Part shown: positions 1 through 7,785 of the stretch, one piece after another
Numbering within the stretch: position 1 is the stretch's first letter
How the letters are laid out: each line of letters starts with the position of its first letter
Origin: CAYRFQ01 sp964423615
GTDB taxonomy: Bacteria > Planctomycetota > Planctomycetia > Gemmatales > Gemmataceae
Length of the DNA: 18,745 nucleotides
Direction of reading: 5' to 3'
NCBI GenBank assembly: GCA_964423615.1
Contig: CAYRFQ010000130.1
Location: 1-18,745, forward strand
The notes under the pieces: model-generated
Databases searched by the model: none
Seen by the model: the letters and a program-made list of their open reading frames with translations, nothing else
What the model was told of the DNA's origin: nothing
Translations under genes and position numbers: made by a program

Positions 1-300
1 AGAGTTCCGTGGGTTCACACCCACGGCTAAGATCTTTCGCCCCTTCGGGGCTGAAAATCAAAAACTCGACACTCGTTGAGCTGAATACCCAAAGAGTTCC
101 GTGGGTTCACACCCACGGCTAAGATCTTTCGCCCCTTCGGGGCTGAAAATCAAAAACTCGACACTCGTTGAGCTGAATACCCAAAGAGTTCCGTGGGTTC
201 ACACCCACGGCTAAGATCTTTCGCCCCTTCGGGGCTGAAGATAAAAAACACGACAATTGTTGAGCCGACTATCCTAGCGGGGAGAAGGACTTTGAAATTG
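1..300 (+). repeat. Tandem array of a 92-bp hairpin-rich repeat (three units, last one diverged)
   Basis: Units begin at 1, 93 and 185, exactly 92 bp apart. Units 1 and 2 look identical. Unit 3 matches to about 238 and then diverges, ending near 298. Each unit has an 8-bp perfect stem (CCGTGGGT, loop TCAC, ACCCACGG; 7-26 in unit 1), then a 5-bp stem (GCCCC, TTC, GGGGC; 39-51), then a weaker stem (CTCGAC/GTTGAG, loop ACTC) that closes with one G-U pair as RNA. The array starts at base 1, so it probably extends off the left edge. It lies just downstream of the stop codon of the minus-strand gene at 325. A related, decayed copy sits at 7557-7713. The units abut without spacers, so this is not a CRISPR. 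It resembles REP/BIME-type intergenic palindromic repeats; function unknown. Confidence 0.93.
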
Positions 301-324
301 CTCTATTGCGGACCCTTCTACTTC

Positions 325-1323
325 TTACTCCTTTTCTTGAACTTCCTTGCGGATTGGATCGTGGTGCCGAGAATAATAGTAAAATGACTTTGTCTTGCTC
401 TTTTCACCAAGACAGAACTGGAACGATAGGCGATAACCACCTCGCGGCCACATAGGGCCTTTCAACTTAAAGACGTGAACGACCGTCGACACCGATTCTC
501 CTGGCTTCAAGAAAGTCGCCTCAGTCGGCGAGCGGACGCCAGTGGCGTCGGGATGTGGGTAAACTTTGCCCTGACAAAGAAACACCAGGCTTTCTTTCCA
601 CAAGATTGTCTTACCATCGTAGAGAAGCGCGGGGACCTTCAGGCCCTTCGTCGACGTGTTCTTGACAGTGATCTTGTATTCACCGTCGCCGTCAGGATTT
701 TTGAACCGATGCTGTATCTTCGGAGTGACTTTCTCGACACTTAATTGAATTCCTTGACCGACTAAAAGAGCTGGACGGCCGGTCACAGCACAAAGGTGTC
801 CGACTTTAGCTTCATCCCCGCGCCAGGCGTTCTTTTTCAAAGTTGCCCAAGGAGACGTCAACTTCCCCTTCGTTAGCGACCAGCCCAAAGGGATCTTGCC
901 GATGGCCTTGGCAATGTTCAGATCTTTTATTGTCAATTCAACTATTTCTTTGAGTACCTCTCGATTGCGCGACCTTTCCATGGAGATGAGGCACATTCTA
1001 CCCTCGGGAAATTGCGGTGGGTTCATTTGTCGTTTGCTGTAAAGTACTTGGAGCATCTGGCCTTTTTTCACATTCCCTCGATAGACCTTGTCTACAACTA
1101 CTTGCAACCGTCCAGTGTAGATCGGAGGAAGCGACCGAGCTACTGGTCCTCTTTGAACTTTTACGAGTTCTCCAGTGAACAAGGTCTCGGCCTGTCCCCA
1201 TTTTTTGATTGCTTCGGGAGTTAGTACGTTCTTTTCCTGTGCTTGTGTTCGGCCCTGAGTTCCCAACACTAACACCACCACGGCGATTACAGATAACCAA
1301 CCACTCGTGCTCAGGAATTTCAT
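325..1323 (-). CDS. Secreted planctomycete hypothetical protein, two-domain beta-rich
   Basis: A 332-residue protein of unknown function. The N-terminus is a clear Sec signal peptide: Lys2, a hydrophobic core at about 10-21, then an AQ-E cleavage-like site near 28-30. Residues about 45-130 (AETLFTGELVKV, VVVDKVYRGNVKKGQ, then a strand around CLISMER) have the rhythm of a netrin/TIMP-like OB fold; this is my inference from pattern only. Residues about 190-325 look like an Ig-like beta-sandwich: YKITVKNTSTKGLKVPALL, a LKPGESVSTVVHVF strand pair and WPRGGYRLSFQFCLGEKS, ending in an aromatic SFYYYSRHHDPIR patch. This C-terminal block feels like a recurring planctomycete theme, but I cannot name a family. 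The ATG at 1323 has a good Shine-Dalgarno (GAGGTG) just upstream. The gene lies 189 bp downstream of clpB on the same strand, with a hairpin between, so it is probably a separate transcript. Confidence 0.85.
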   Translation of the reverse strand: MKFLSTSGWLSVIAVVVLVLGTQGRTQAQEKNVLTPEAIKKWGQAETLFTGELVKVQRGPVARSLPPIYTGRLQVVVDKVYRGNVKKGQMLQVLYSKRQMNPPQFPEGRMCLISMERSRNREVLKEIVELTIKDLNIAKAIGKIPLGWSLTKGKLTSPWATLKKNAWRGDEAKVGHLCAVTGRPALLVGQGIQLSVEKVTPKIQHRFKNPDGDGEYKITVKNTSTKGLKVPALLYDGKTILWKESLVFLCQGKVYPHPDATGVRSPTEATFLKPGESVSTVVHVFKLKGPMWPRGGYRLSFQFCLGEKSKTKSFYYYSRHHDPIRKEVQEKE

Positions 1324-1397
1324 TGCTCACCTCGTTCGATGGTAACAGAGTTGTTATGTCTCTGATATTTGAATTATGAGTTGAGGTAGCGAACGGC

Positions 1398-1441
1398 CCG
1401 AACGTCGCCTAAATCTCAGACTGGAAAAAAGCGACGTTCGG
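1398..1441 (-). terminator. Hairpin downstream of clpB (possible terminator)
   Basis: An 11-bp perfect inverted repeat, CCGAACGTCGC at 1398-1408 and GCGACGTTCGG at 1431-1441, encloses a 22-nt loop. It lies about 70 nt past the clpB stop and 75 nt before the start of the next minus-strand gene. On the minus strand a run of six T is in the loop, not after the stem, so this is not a canonical intrinsic terminator. It could be a terminator of another type, an mRNA-processing or stabilising hairpin, or an operator. Confidence 0.4.
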
Positions 1442-1512
1442 TACGATACGCGTGTCAATAGCAATGGAGCGACCGTCTCGTCAGTTCGGGCTGTGAACTA
1501 AACGATAAGTAG

Positions 1513-4137
1513 TCAACCAGTGGAGACTTGGACATTCTGCCCCTCGAACACGAGTTCCCCAGACGTCCGATCCAAATCACAGACGATGTGTTGGCCATCC
1601 TTGAGCGATCCTTCCAACAGTTTTCGTCCCATGACGTTCTCGATTTCTTTCTGGATAGCTCGCTTGAGTGGTCTCGCCCCGAACGTCGGGTCATAACCGA
1701 CGTTCACCAAATGGGTCTTCGCGGCGTTGGTCAACTCAAGCGTGATCTTCCGATCACCGAGTCGTTGGCGGAGCCGACTCAGTTGGATTTCAACGATTTC
1801 TTTCAGGTCTTCCTCGGTCAAGCTGTGGAAAACAATCATTTCGTCGACACGGTTGAGAAACTCGGGTCGGAAGTGGTGCCGCAACTCGTGGAGGACGGTG
1901 TCTTTCATCCGGTCGTAGTCTTCGCTGTACATTTCGCCACGGAATTCGAGAATATTTTGGCTTCCAATGTTCGAAGTCATGATGACGATGGTGTTCTTGA
2001 AGTCGACAGTTCGTCCGTGGCTGTCGGTCAACCGCCCGTCGTCGAGGACTTGCAACAAAATGTTGAAGACGTCCAAGTGTGCCTTCTCGATTTCGTCAAA
2101 TAACAGCACACAATATGGTCGCCGTCGAACGGCTTCGGTCAACTGCCCTCCCTCGTCGTAACCCACGTAACCTGGAGGAGCCCCGACGAGTCGAGATACT
2201 GTGTGCTTCTCCTGATATTCCGACATGTCGATGCGGACCATCGCTCGTTCGTCGTCGAACAGAAACTCGGCGAGCGCTCGTGCGAGTTCAGTCTTTCCGA
2301 CCCCTGTCGGTCCGAGAAAAATAAACGAACCGATCGGTCGCTGAGGGTCCTTTAATCCCGACCGTGCTCGGACGACGGCTTGGGCGACAGCATCGACGGC
2401 TTCGTTTTGGCCAATGACTCGCTTGTGAAGTTCGTTCTCCAAGTTCAACAGCTTTTCGATTTCACCTTCGAGGAGTTTGGAAACGGGAATCCCAGTCCAT
2501 CGGCTAATGACGTGAGCGATGTCCTCGTCGCTGACTTCTTCTCGAAGCAGGCGCTGCTTCTTCTCCTGTCCGGCGAGGCGTTCCTCTTCCGCCTTGAGTC
2601 GTTTCTCCAGTTCCAGTAGCTTGCCATATTGCAACTCCGATGCTCGCGCAACATCGTACTCGCGTTCGGCTTTTTCGATCTCGATCTTGGTTTGCACGAT
2701 CTCCGTGCGGATATCTCGCAAGTCGTCGGTGGCCCCTTTTTCGCTTTGCCACTGGGCTTTCAGTGCATCAGCTTCGGATTTGAGGTTGGCGAGTTCTTTT
2801 TCCAATTTCTCGAGTCGGTCGCGAGACGCCTGGTCCGTTTCTTTACGCAGGGCTTCCCGTTCGATCTCCAATTGCATGACTCGGCGAGAGACCTCGTCGA
2901 GTTCGGTGGGCATCGAATCCATCTCGGTTCGAAGTTTCGCCGCAGCTTCATCGACCAAGTCGATGGCCTTGTCGGGGAGGAAACGGTCCGAGATGTACCG
3001 GTTTGACATCAAGGCAGCAGCCACCAACGCTGAGTCCTTGATTCGGACACCGTGGTGTTCCTCGTATCGCTCACGCAGACCACGCAAGATCGAAATGGTA
3101 TCTTCGACCGAAGGTTGGTCCACCTTCACCGGTTGGAAACGCCGTTCAAAGGCGGCGTCTTTTTCGATATGTTTCCGGTATTCGTCGAGCGTTGTGGCTC
3201 CGATACAGTGCAGTTCACCGCGTGCGAGCATGGGCTTGAGCAAGTTACCGGCGTCCATCGCGCCCTCGGTTTTTCCAGCACCGACAACGGTGTGAAGTTC
3301 ATCGATGAACAGTAGCAGAGCTCCTTCGGACTCCTGAACTTCTTTCAGAACGGCTTTCAACCGCTCTTCGAACTCACCGCGATATTTCGCCCCGGCAATG
3401 AGCGCCCCCATGTCGAGAGCCACGATGGTTTTGTTTTTCAGACCCTCGGGAACGTCTCCACGGATGATGCGTTGGGCCAGTCCTTCGACGATGGCGGTTT
3501 TACCAACTCCGGGTTCGCCTATCAGCACCGGATTATTCTTTGTCCTGCGTGAAAGAACCTGGATTACTCTGCGAATTTCGTCGTCGCGACCGATAACAGG
3601 ATCTAGCTTTCCCTCTCGGGCGAGCTTTGTAAGATCGATCCCGTATCGTTCGAGAGCTTCGTAGGTGGCTTCGGGATTTTGATTGGTCACGCGTTGGTGT
3701 CCTCGAATTTCTTGTAACGCTTTCAGCAACCGCGGACGGTTACATCCGAAATCTTTTAGAATTTCTGTCGCTGGTCCACCGAGTTCGAGCATCGCCAACA
3801 ACAAGTGTTCGACGGAGATGAACTCGTCTTTCATCTGCTTGGCGATGTCTTCGGCATTGCCGATCAGTTGATTCAGCCGACCCGTGACGATTATCTTATC
3901 CGGGTCGTTCGTGGCCCCTTTGGGTCGGCCTTCGAGTTCACGCTGGACTTTGATCTTCAACGCGTCAGGCGGAATCTCTGATTTCTCCAAGAGTGAAGTG
4001 GCAAGGCCATGGTCTTGATCGAGCATTGCCAAGAGCAAATGTTCGACGTCCATCTGCAGTTGACCGAATTTACCAGTTAGACGATGTGCAGCGCTGAAGG
4101 CTTCTTGTGACTTTTCTGTAAATTTCTCAATGTTCAT
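1513..4137 (-). CDS. clpB: ATP-dependent protein disaggregase ClpB (Hsp100)
   Basis: ClpB is a hexameric cytosolic AAA+ chaperone that works with DnaK to pull polypeptides out of aggregates. This copy is complete at 874 residues, the usual length. Order: two Clp-N repeats (about 1-145); NBD1 with Walker A GEPGVGKT (207-214), pore loop KYRGEFEER (251-259) and Walker B LLLFIDE (274-280); a long coiled-coil middle domain (about 400-540) that separates ClpB from ClpA and ClpX; NBD2 with Walker A GPTGVGKT (609-616), pore loop GYVGYDEGG (656-664) and Walker B VLLFDE (677-682); then the C-terminal D2 small domain. The frame stays open 22 codons upstream to 4203, but I place the start at 4137: MNIEKFTEKSQEAF is the standard ClpB N-terminus and GGGAGGA lies just upstream. 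No CIRCE element is visible in the leader, so heat-shock control cannot be read from the sequence. Confidence 0.98.
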   Translation of the reverse strand: MNIEKFTEKSQEAFSAAHRLTGKFGQLQMDVEHLLLAMLDQDHGLATSLLEKSEIPPDALKIKVQRELEGRPKGATNDPDKIIVTGRLNQLIGNAEDIAKQMKDEFISVEHLLLAMLELGGPATEILKDFGCNRPRLLKALQEIRGHQRVTNQNPEATYEALERYGIDLTKLAREGKLDPVIGRDDEIRRVIQVLSRRTKNNPVLIGEPGVGKTAIVEGLAQRIIRGDVPEGLKNKTIVALDMGALIAGAKYRGEFEERLKAVLKEVQESEGALLLFIDELHTVVGAGKTEGAMDAGNLLKPMLARGELHCIGATTLDEYRKHIEKDAAFERRFQPVKVDQPSVEDTISILRGLRERYEEHHGVRIKDSALVAAALMSNRYISDRFLPDKAIDLVDEAAAKLRTEMDSMPTELDEVSRRVMQLEIEREALRKETDQASRDRLEKLEKELANLKSEADALKAQWQSEKGATDDLRDIRTEIVQTKIEIEKAEREYDVARASELQYGKLLELEKRLKAEEERLAGQEKKQRLLREEVSDEDIAHVISRWTGIPVSKLLEGEIEKLLNLENELHKRVIGQNEAVDAVAQAVVRARSGLKDPQRPIGSFIFLGPTGVGKTELARALAEFLFDDERAMVRIDMSEYQEKHTVSRLVGAPPGYVGYDEGGQLTEAVRRRPYCVLLFDEIEKAHLDVFNILLQVLDDGRLTDSHGRTVDFKNTIVIMTSNIGSQNILEFRGEMYSEDYDRMKDTVLHELRHHFRPEFLNRVDEMIVFHSLTEEDLKEIVEIQLSRLRQRLGDRKITLELTNAAKTHLVNVGYDPTFGARPLKRAIQKEIENVMGRKLLEGSLKDGQHIVCDLDRTSGELVFEGQNVQVSTG

Positions 4138-4441
4138 TCTATTTTCCTCCCGGTGGGGTTGATGTACGCTTGCTAGTTTTTCGCTGGGCGAGCCGACGGG
4201 CATTGATGGTTGATGCGTCTCGTTGTTGCCGGGTCGCCGGGAGTCGAAAATCGTGTACGAAGTTGCTACATGTTAGAGGGCTAGACCGAGTAAAAGGATT
4301 CACACGAGGGTGGAGGAAAGCAACGTAAACGATCCGCTTTCTGGTCTCCATGCAGGAACTATTGATGTCTCGGGGAAAAAGTAGTACATGCAGTAGGTGT
4401 TTCGTTGGCAAGCCAGGAAAAAGCGGACAACAGACGGGAAC

Positions 4442-4468
4442 CCGGAATTTACTGATGTCCGGTTTTTT
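4442..4468 (+). terminator. Rightward intrinsic-terminator-like hairpin with T-run
   Basis: CCGGA (4442-4446) pairs with TCCGG (4458-4462) across an 11-nt loop. The stem extends past one mismatch by two A-T pairs, and six T follow directly (4463-4468). The form suits Rho-independent termination on the plus strand. No plus-strand gene lies immediately upstream, so it would have to end an unrecognised short transcript or transcription opposing clpB. The stem is short, so a chance occurrence is possible. Confidence 0.4.
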
Positions 4469-4473
4469 GTTTG

Positions 4474-4550
4474 TCGTAGGTCCACGCAGCTTCCGTGGAC
4501 ACTGCGAACTCAGTCCAGACAAAGCACACGCGAGCCGCGTGGACCTACGA
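4474..4550. repeat. 77-bp inverted-repeat element with perfect 14-bp ends
   Basis: TCGTAGGTCCACGC at 4474-4487 is the exact reverse complement of GCGTGGACCTACGA at 4537-4550. Inside, GTCCACG (4480-4486) can also pair with CGTGGAC (4494-4500), so the left arm has two alternative partners. No target duplication is seen at the flanks, and no other copy occurs in this window. It could be a small non-autonomous (MITE-like) insertion or an intergenic palindromic repeat. Confidence 0.6.
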
Positions 4551-4635
4551 AACGGACGGTCATTTATTTCCAGTTTGGGGTGTGCCTGGTAGTTTGGTCG
4601 CCCCGTTCTCAATAGATTCGCCCCGTCTGATTTTA

Positions 4636-4641
4636 TATAAT
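4636..4641 (+). promoter_or_regulatory. Possible -10 box for the PSD1 gene
   Basis: A perfect TATAAT sits in an AT-rich patch about 55 bp before the chosen PSD1 start. No good -35 box is found at 16-18 bp spacing (TAGATT at 17 bp), and no extended -10 TG. Weak support. Confidence 0.25.
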
Positions 4642-4696
4642 TTGTGGAGTGTGTTTTCCCGCCTTGTTGACCCGCCCCTTCCTACCAGCCCCACGA

Positions 4697-7438
4697 ATGA
4701 GCATGCAATCTTTCCATTTACGATTTTCGACGATATTGGTCGCTGTCTATGTGTCGAGTGGTGCATTTGCTGGGCAATCTGTAAACGCACAATCCACCTC
4801 GGAACGACTCGCGTTCTTCGAGAAGAAAATACGCCCAGTCCTGGCCGAAAGCTGCTTTCGATGTCACGGAGCCCGACGACAGAGGGGAGACGTACGACTC
4901 GATACGCGAGCTGGCGTGTTAACTGGATCGGTTGTTGTCCCAGGCCATCCCGAAAAGAGCAAGCTCGTTCGAGTTCTCGATCACACCGGGAAGATCAAGA
5001 TGCCACCGAACGGTCAACTTCCGGCGAACGTGATTGCTGATATGAAAGCGTGGGTGGAAATGGGAGCGCCGTGGCCCGAGGACGCCGCGAAGGCAACCAA
5101 TACCCACGATCACCACTGGGCATTCCAAAAAGTCACGCGTCCGGAACTCCCTGATGTGAAGGAACGCGAGTGGGTGAGGAATGCTATCGATGGCTTTGTT
5201 TTGGCCAAACTGGAAAGCAAAGGTATGAAACACGCGCCCCGGGCCGACAAACGGAGCCTCCTTCGGCGTGTTCACTATGGTCTGATAGGATTACCACCGA
5301 CCGCGAAAGAGGTGGATGACTTCCTGGCTGACGGTTCGCCCCATGCGTTGGCTAACGTTGTCGATCGATTGCTGGCTTCGCCTCGGTATGGCGAACGTTG
5401 GGGACGGTATTGGCTCGACATCGCCCGTTACGCCGACACCAAAGGCTACGTGTTCCAGCAAGAGCGACGCTATCCGTTTTCGTATACTTATCGCGACTAT
5501 GTGATCCGGGCCTTCAACGAAGACGTACCCTATGACAAGTTCCTGCGCGAACAAATCGCCGCCGATCGTTTGTTGGCGGCCAATCCAAAGTACGACAAGC
5601 AAGCACTTGCGGCCATGGGGTTCTTGACCGTTGGGCGGAGGTTCCGCAATAACGTCCACGACATCATCGACGACCGCATCGACGTGGTCTCGCGAGGGCT
5701 ATTAGGTTTGACTGTTTCGTGTGCTCGCTGCCATGATCACAAGTACGACCCGATTCCGACGGAAGATTACTATTCACTCTATGGGGTGTTTGCCAGTTCC
5801 TCGGAACCCAAGATTCTTCCGATTATCGTGAAGACAGAGGGGAACCCGGCTCTCCTGCCATTTCAGGAAGGGCTCGCGAAGAGACAAAAAGACTTGGACG
5901 AACGTCTCGATGATGCTTACGTGAATGCGGTCACGAAGTTTCGGTTGAACGTAGCAGACTATCTTCTGGAGGCAAGGAACGTCTCCAAACGTGCCCATGA
6001 TCAACGCATCCCGCTCTTGTCGCTCAAGCAACCTCACGCTGGGATGGTGAACCGTTGGCGGGCCCTCGTAACGAGACTTCGAAACAAGCCACATTCGATA
6101 TTGGCTCCGTGGGTAGCATTGGCCGAACTTCCGGACGGAAAGTTTCGGAACGAATCTCCGAAACTCATCCAAGAAATTGTTAGCCGAAAGGCTCCTCGAT
6201 TTCGTGGGAATGTTGTCATCGCGAAGGCGTTTCAAGGACCTCCTCCCAAGTCACTTCGAGAAGTGGCAGCTCGCTACGACCGGGTGTTCAAGTCCGTGCT
6301 GCTGAAGAAAAAACGGACAGACGCCGAAGACGTCGTCTACAAATTTCTGGTCGAAAAGGCCCCTTGCAACATACCGCGTTCGCAAACCGAGTCGTTTGCG
6401 ACCCGTGCTGTGCGTAACCAGCTCCGCGGTTTGCGTCGTGAGATCGATCGGTACAAGGCGAGTTCCCCCAACTCCCCTCCCCGAGCGATGATCCTGAGGG
6501 ACAATCCGCAACCGTTCAACCCGTATGTATTTCGTCGAGGCAAGCCCGGGAACCGAGGTCCCAACATCCCGAGGCAGTTTCTTGAGGTTCTCGAAGGCAA
6601 GGGCAGGAGGCCGTTCCAGCGAGGTAGTGGTCGGCTAGAACTGGCGAACAAAATTGCGACCAAAGACAATCCACTGACCGCACGGGTCATGGTCAATCGC
6701 GTCTGGATGCATCACTTCGGCAAGCCTCTCGTCGACACGCCTGACGATTTCGGCCTTCGCTGCGCTCCACCGGTTCAGCGAGAATTGCTTGATTACCTTG
6801 CGTGGCGGTTCATGGAAAATGACTGGTCGTTGAAAAAATTGCACAGGCTGATCGTGCTTTCGAACACTTATCAGCAAGCGTGTGTCCACAACACCAACTA
6901 CGCGACCGACGATCCAGACAACCGATATCTCTGGAAGATGAATCGTCGTCGGCTCGATTTCGAGGCCATGCGGGATTCCTTGTTGTTTGTGGCCGGAAGA
7001 CTCGACTTGAAAATGGGTGGGCGTTCTGTCGATATTACGAAAGCACCTTCGCCACCGAGACGGACTGTCTACGCCTTTATTGATCGACAGAACTTGCCTG
7101 GTCTTTTCCGAACCTTCGACCTGGCGAGTCCCGACGCCACGACGGCCCAACGCCACGCCACGACCGTACCACAACAAGCGTTGTTCCTGATGAACAATCC
7201 GTTTCTTACCCGACAAGCAAAAGCACTTCTAGCCCTTCAAGGGATTCAAGCCGCGGACACACCCAGTGCTAAAATTCCCAAGCTGTATCGGCAAATTTTC
7301 GGGCGTGATCCCGGTTCCGATGAATTGAAACTTGGCCGAGGGTTCGTTGAAAGTGTTCCCGCGAGTCAGCGGCCAATGGCTTGGGAGCATTACGCTCAGG
7401 CGTTGTTACTCTCGAATGAGTTTATTTTCGTTGACTAA
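4697..7438 (+). CDS. PSD1-type planctomycete protein: cytochrome c (PSCyt1) + DUF1549 + DUF1553
   Basis: A 913-residue secreted protein of the large planctomycete PSD1 family. After a signal peptide (about 1-32) comes the PSCyt1 cytochrome-like domain with heme motif CFRCH (53-57) and the typical KMPP and WVEMGAPWP features. DUF1549 follows at about 159-370 and ends in a second CARCH motif (342-346) before the conserved YDPIPTEDYYSLYGVFASS. DUF1553 lies at about 640-905 (NPLTARVMVNRVWMHHFGK, MNRRRLDFEAMRDSL). The middle, about 380-630, is charged and poorly conserved, with no lectin domain visible. Family function is not firmly known; links to envelope redox chemistry or polysaccharide use have been proposed. 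The DUF1501 gene follows on the same strand, the usual partner. Start: the frame opens at a GTG at 4649, but ATG 4697 sits directly before the signal peptide. Neither has a clear Shine-Dalgarno, so the start is uncertain; ATG 4703 is also possible. Confidence 0.93.
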   Translation: MSMQSFHLRFSTILVAVYVSSGAFAGQSVNAQSTSERLAFFEKKIRPVLAESCFRCHGARRQRGDVRLDTRAGVLTGSVVVPGHPEKSKLVRVLDHTGKIKMPPNGQLPANVIADMKAWVEMGAPWPEDAAKATNTHDHHWAFQKVTRPELPDVKEREWVRNAIDGFVLAKLESKGMKHAPRADKRSLLRRVHYGLIGLPPTAKEVDDFLADGSPHALANVVDRLLASPRYGERWGRYWLDIARYADTKGYVFQQERRYPFSYTYRDYVIRAFNEDVPYDKFLREQIAADRLLAANPKYDKQALAAMGFLTVGRRFRNNVHDIIDDRIDVVSRGLLGLTVSCARCHDHKYDPIPTEDYYSLYGVFASSSEPKILPIIVKTEGNPALLPFQEGLAKRQKDLDERLDDAYVNAVTKFRLNVADYLLEARNVSKRAHDQRIPLLSLKQPHAGMVNRWRALVTRLRNKPHSILAPWVALAELPDGKFRNESPKLIQEIVSRKAPRFRGNVVIAKAFQGPPPKSLREVAARYDRVFKSVLLKKKRTDAEDVVYKFLVEKAPCNIPRSQTESFATRAVRNQLRGLRREIDRYKASSPNSPPRAMILRDNPQPFNPYVFRRGKPGNRGPNIPRQFLEVLEGKGRRPFQRGSGRLELANKIATKDNPLTARVMVNRVWMHHFGKPLVDTPDDFGLRCAPPVQRELLDYLAWRFMENDWSLKKLHRLIVLSNTYQQACVHNTNYATDDPDNRYLWKMNRRRLDFEAMRDSLLFVAGRLDLKMGGRSVDITKAPSPPRRTVYAFIDRQNLPGLFRTFDLASPDATTAQRHATTVPQQALFLMNNPFLTRQAKALLALQGIQAADTPSAKIPKLYRQIFGRDPGSDELKLGRGFVESVPASQRPMAWEHYAQALLLSNEFIFVD

Positions 7439-7477
7439 ACCTCTGGGAACGAGGCACACACGACTTCAGGTGACGGC

Positions 7478-7508
7478 CTCATACACCTGAACTCCGTTGG
7501 TGTATGAG
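7478..7508 (+). terminator. 10-bp hairpin after the PSD1 gene
   Basis: CTCATACACC (7478-7487) and GGTGTATGAG (7499-7508) form a perfect 10-bp stem with an 11-nt loop, about 40 nt past the PSD1 stop. No T-run follows. It may be a weak terminator or an mRNA 3'-end stabiliser that separates the expression of PSD1 from that of DUF1501. Confidence 0.45.
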
Positions 7509-7556
7509 ATTGGTCGTGGACGAGAGTTCACGGAGACTGTGAGAGCATTCTTCACT

Positions 7557-7713
7557 GTTCGGTGGATTCACACCCACGGCTAGGATCTTTCGCCCCTGCG
7601 GAGCTGAAAATCAACAACACGACACTTGTTTGGCCGACTGCCCGAGGGGCTGAGAATCCAGCACACGACGCTTATTGATACGACCACCCCACGGGAAAGG
7701 GACATTGAAATCG
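7557..7713 (+). repeat. Diverged second copy of the 92-bp repeat element
   Basis: From 7557 the sequence follows the left-edge repeat: TTCACACCCACGGCTA, then GATCTTTCGCCCCT, GCTGAAAATCA and ACACGACACTTGTT. A second, truncated unit starts at about 7644 (GAGGGGCTGAGAATCC). Both loci end in a similar tail, GGACTTTGAAAT near 287-298 and GGACATTGAAAT near 7700-7711, which suggests a defined 3' boundary. The hairpins are eroded: the first stem has two mismatches and the second has one. It lies between PSD1 and DUF1501 in the same orientation as those genes. Confidence 0.8.
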
Positions 7714-7785
7714 ATAATCCTATCCCAATTACAGGCGTGAACCGCTCTAAGACTTCCTCACTCCGAGATCAATCAGGAATTTCCT

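Larger units (their letters stand above)
4138..4696. other. Divergent intergenic region between clpB and the PSD1 gene
   Basis: About 560 bp without a convincing gene. From left to right it holds the clpB leader with its ribosome site, a terminator-like hairpin reading rightward (4442-4468), a 77-bp inverted-repeat element (4474-4550), and an AT-rich stretch with a perfect TATAAT (4636-4641) before the PSD1 gene. Open frames on both strands here have no recognisable protein character. Confidence 0.7.
7439..7785. other. Intergenic gap between PSD1 and DUF1501
   Basis: 347 bp with no gene. It is filled mainly by the hairpin at 7478-7508 and the repeat relic at 7557-7713. The last 70 bp carry the DUF1501 leader with an AGGA at 7775-7778. 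No convincing promoter box is seen, so whether the two genes share a transcript is open. Confidence 0.65.

Noticed and set aside
1..240. Possible CRISPR array
   Set aside because: The 92-bp units follow one another directly and are alike throughout; there are no unique spacers, and no cas genes are present.
193..387. Plus-strand open frame over repeat unit 3
   Set aside because: It reads through repeat sequence and the 3' end of the opposite-strand gene, with no protein character.
2519..3295. 258-codon open frame antisense to clpB
   Set aside because: Serine/arginine-rich composition typical of the reverse strand of a highly conserved coding gene; no domain or ribosome site.
4138..4203. 22-codon N-terminal extension of ClpB
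   Set aside because: ClpB proteins begin at MNIEKFT-like sequence, and the Shine-Dalgarno lies inside this extension.
4138..4330. CIRCE-type heat-shock operator before clpB
   Set aside because: No TTAGCACTC/GAGTGCTAA inverted repeat was found in the leader.
4139..4612. 157-codon minus-strand frame upstream of clpB
   Set aside because: It crosses the inverted-repeat element and the clpB leader; the sequence looks like translated non-coding DNA.
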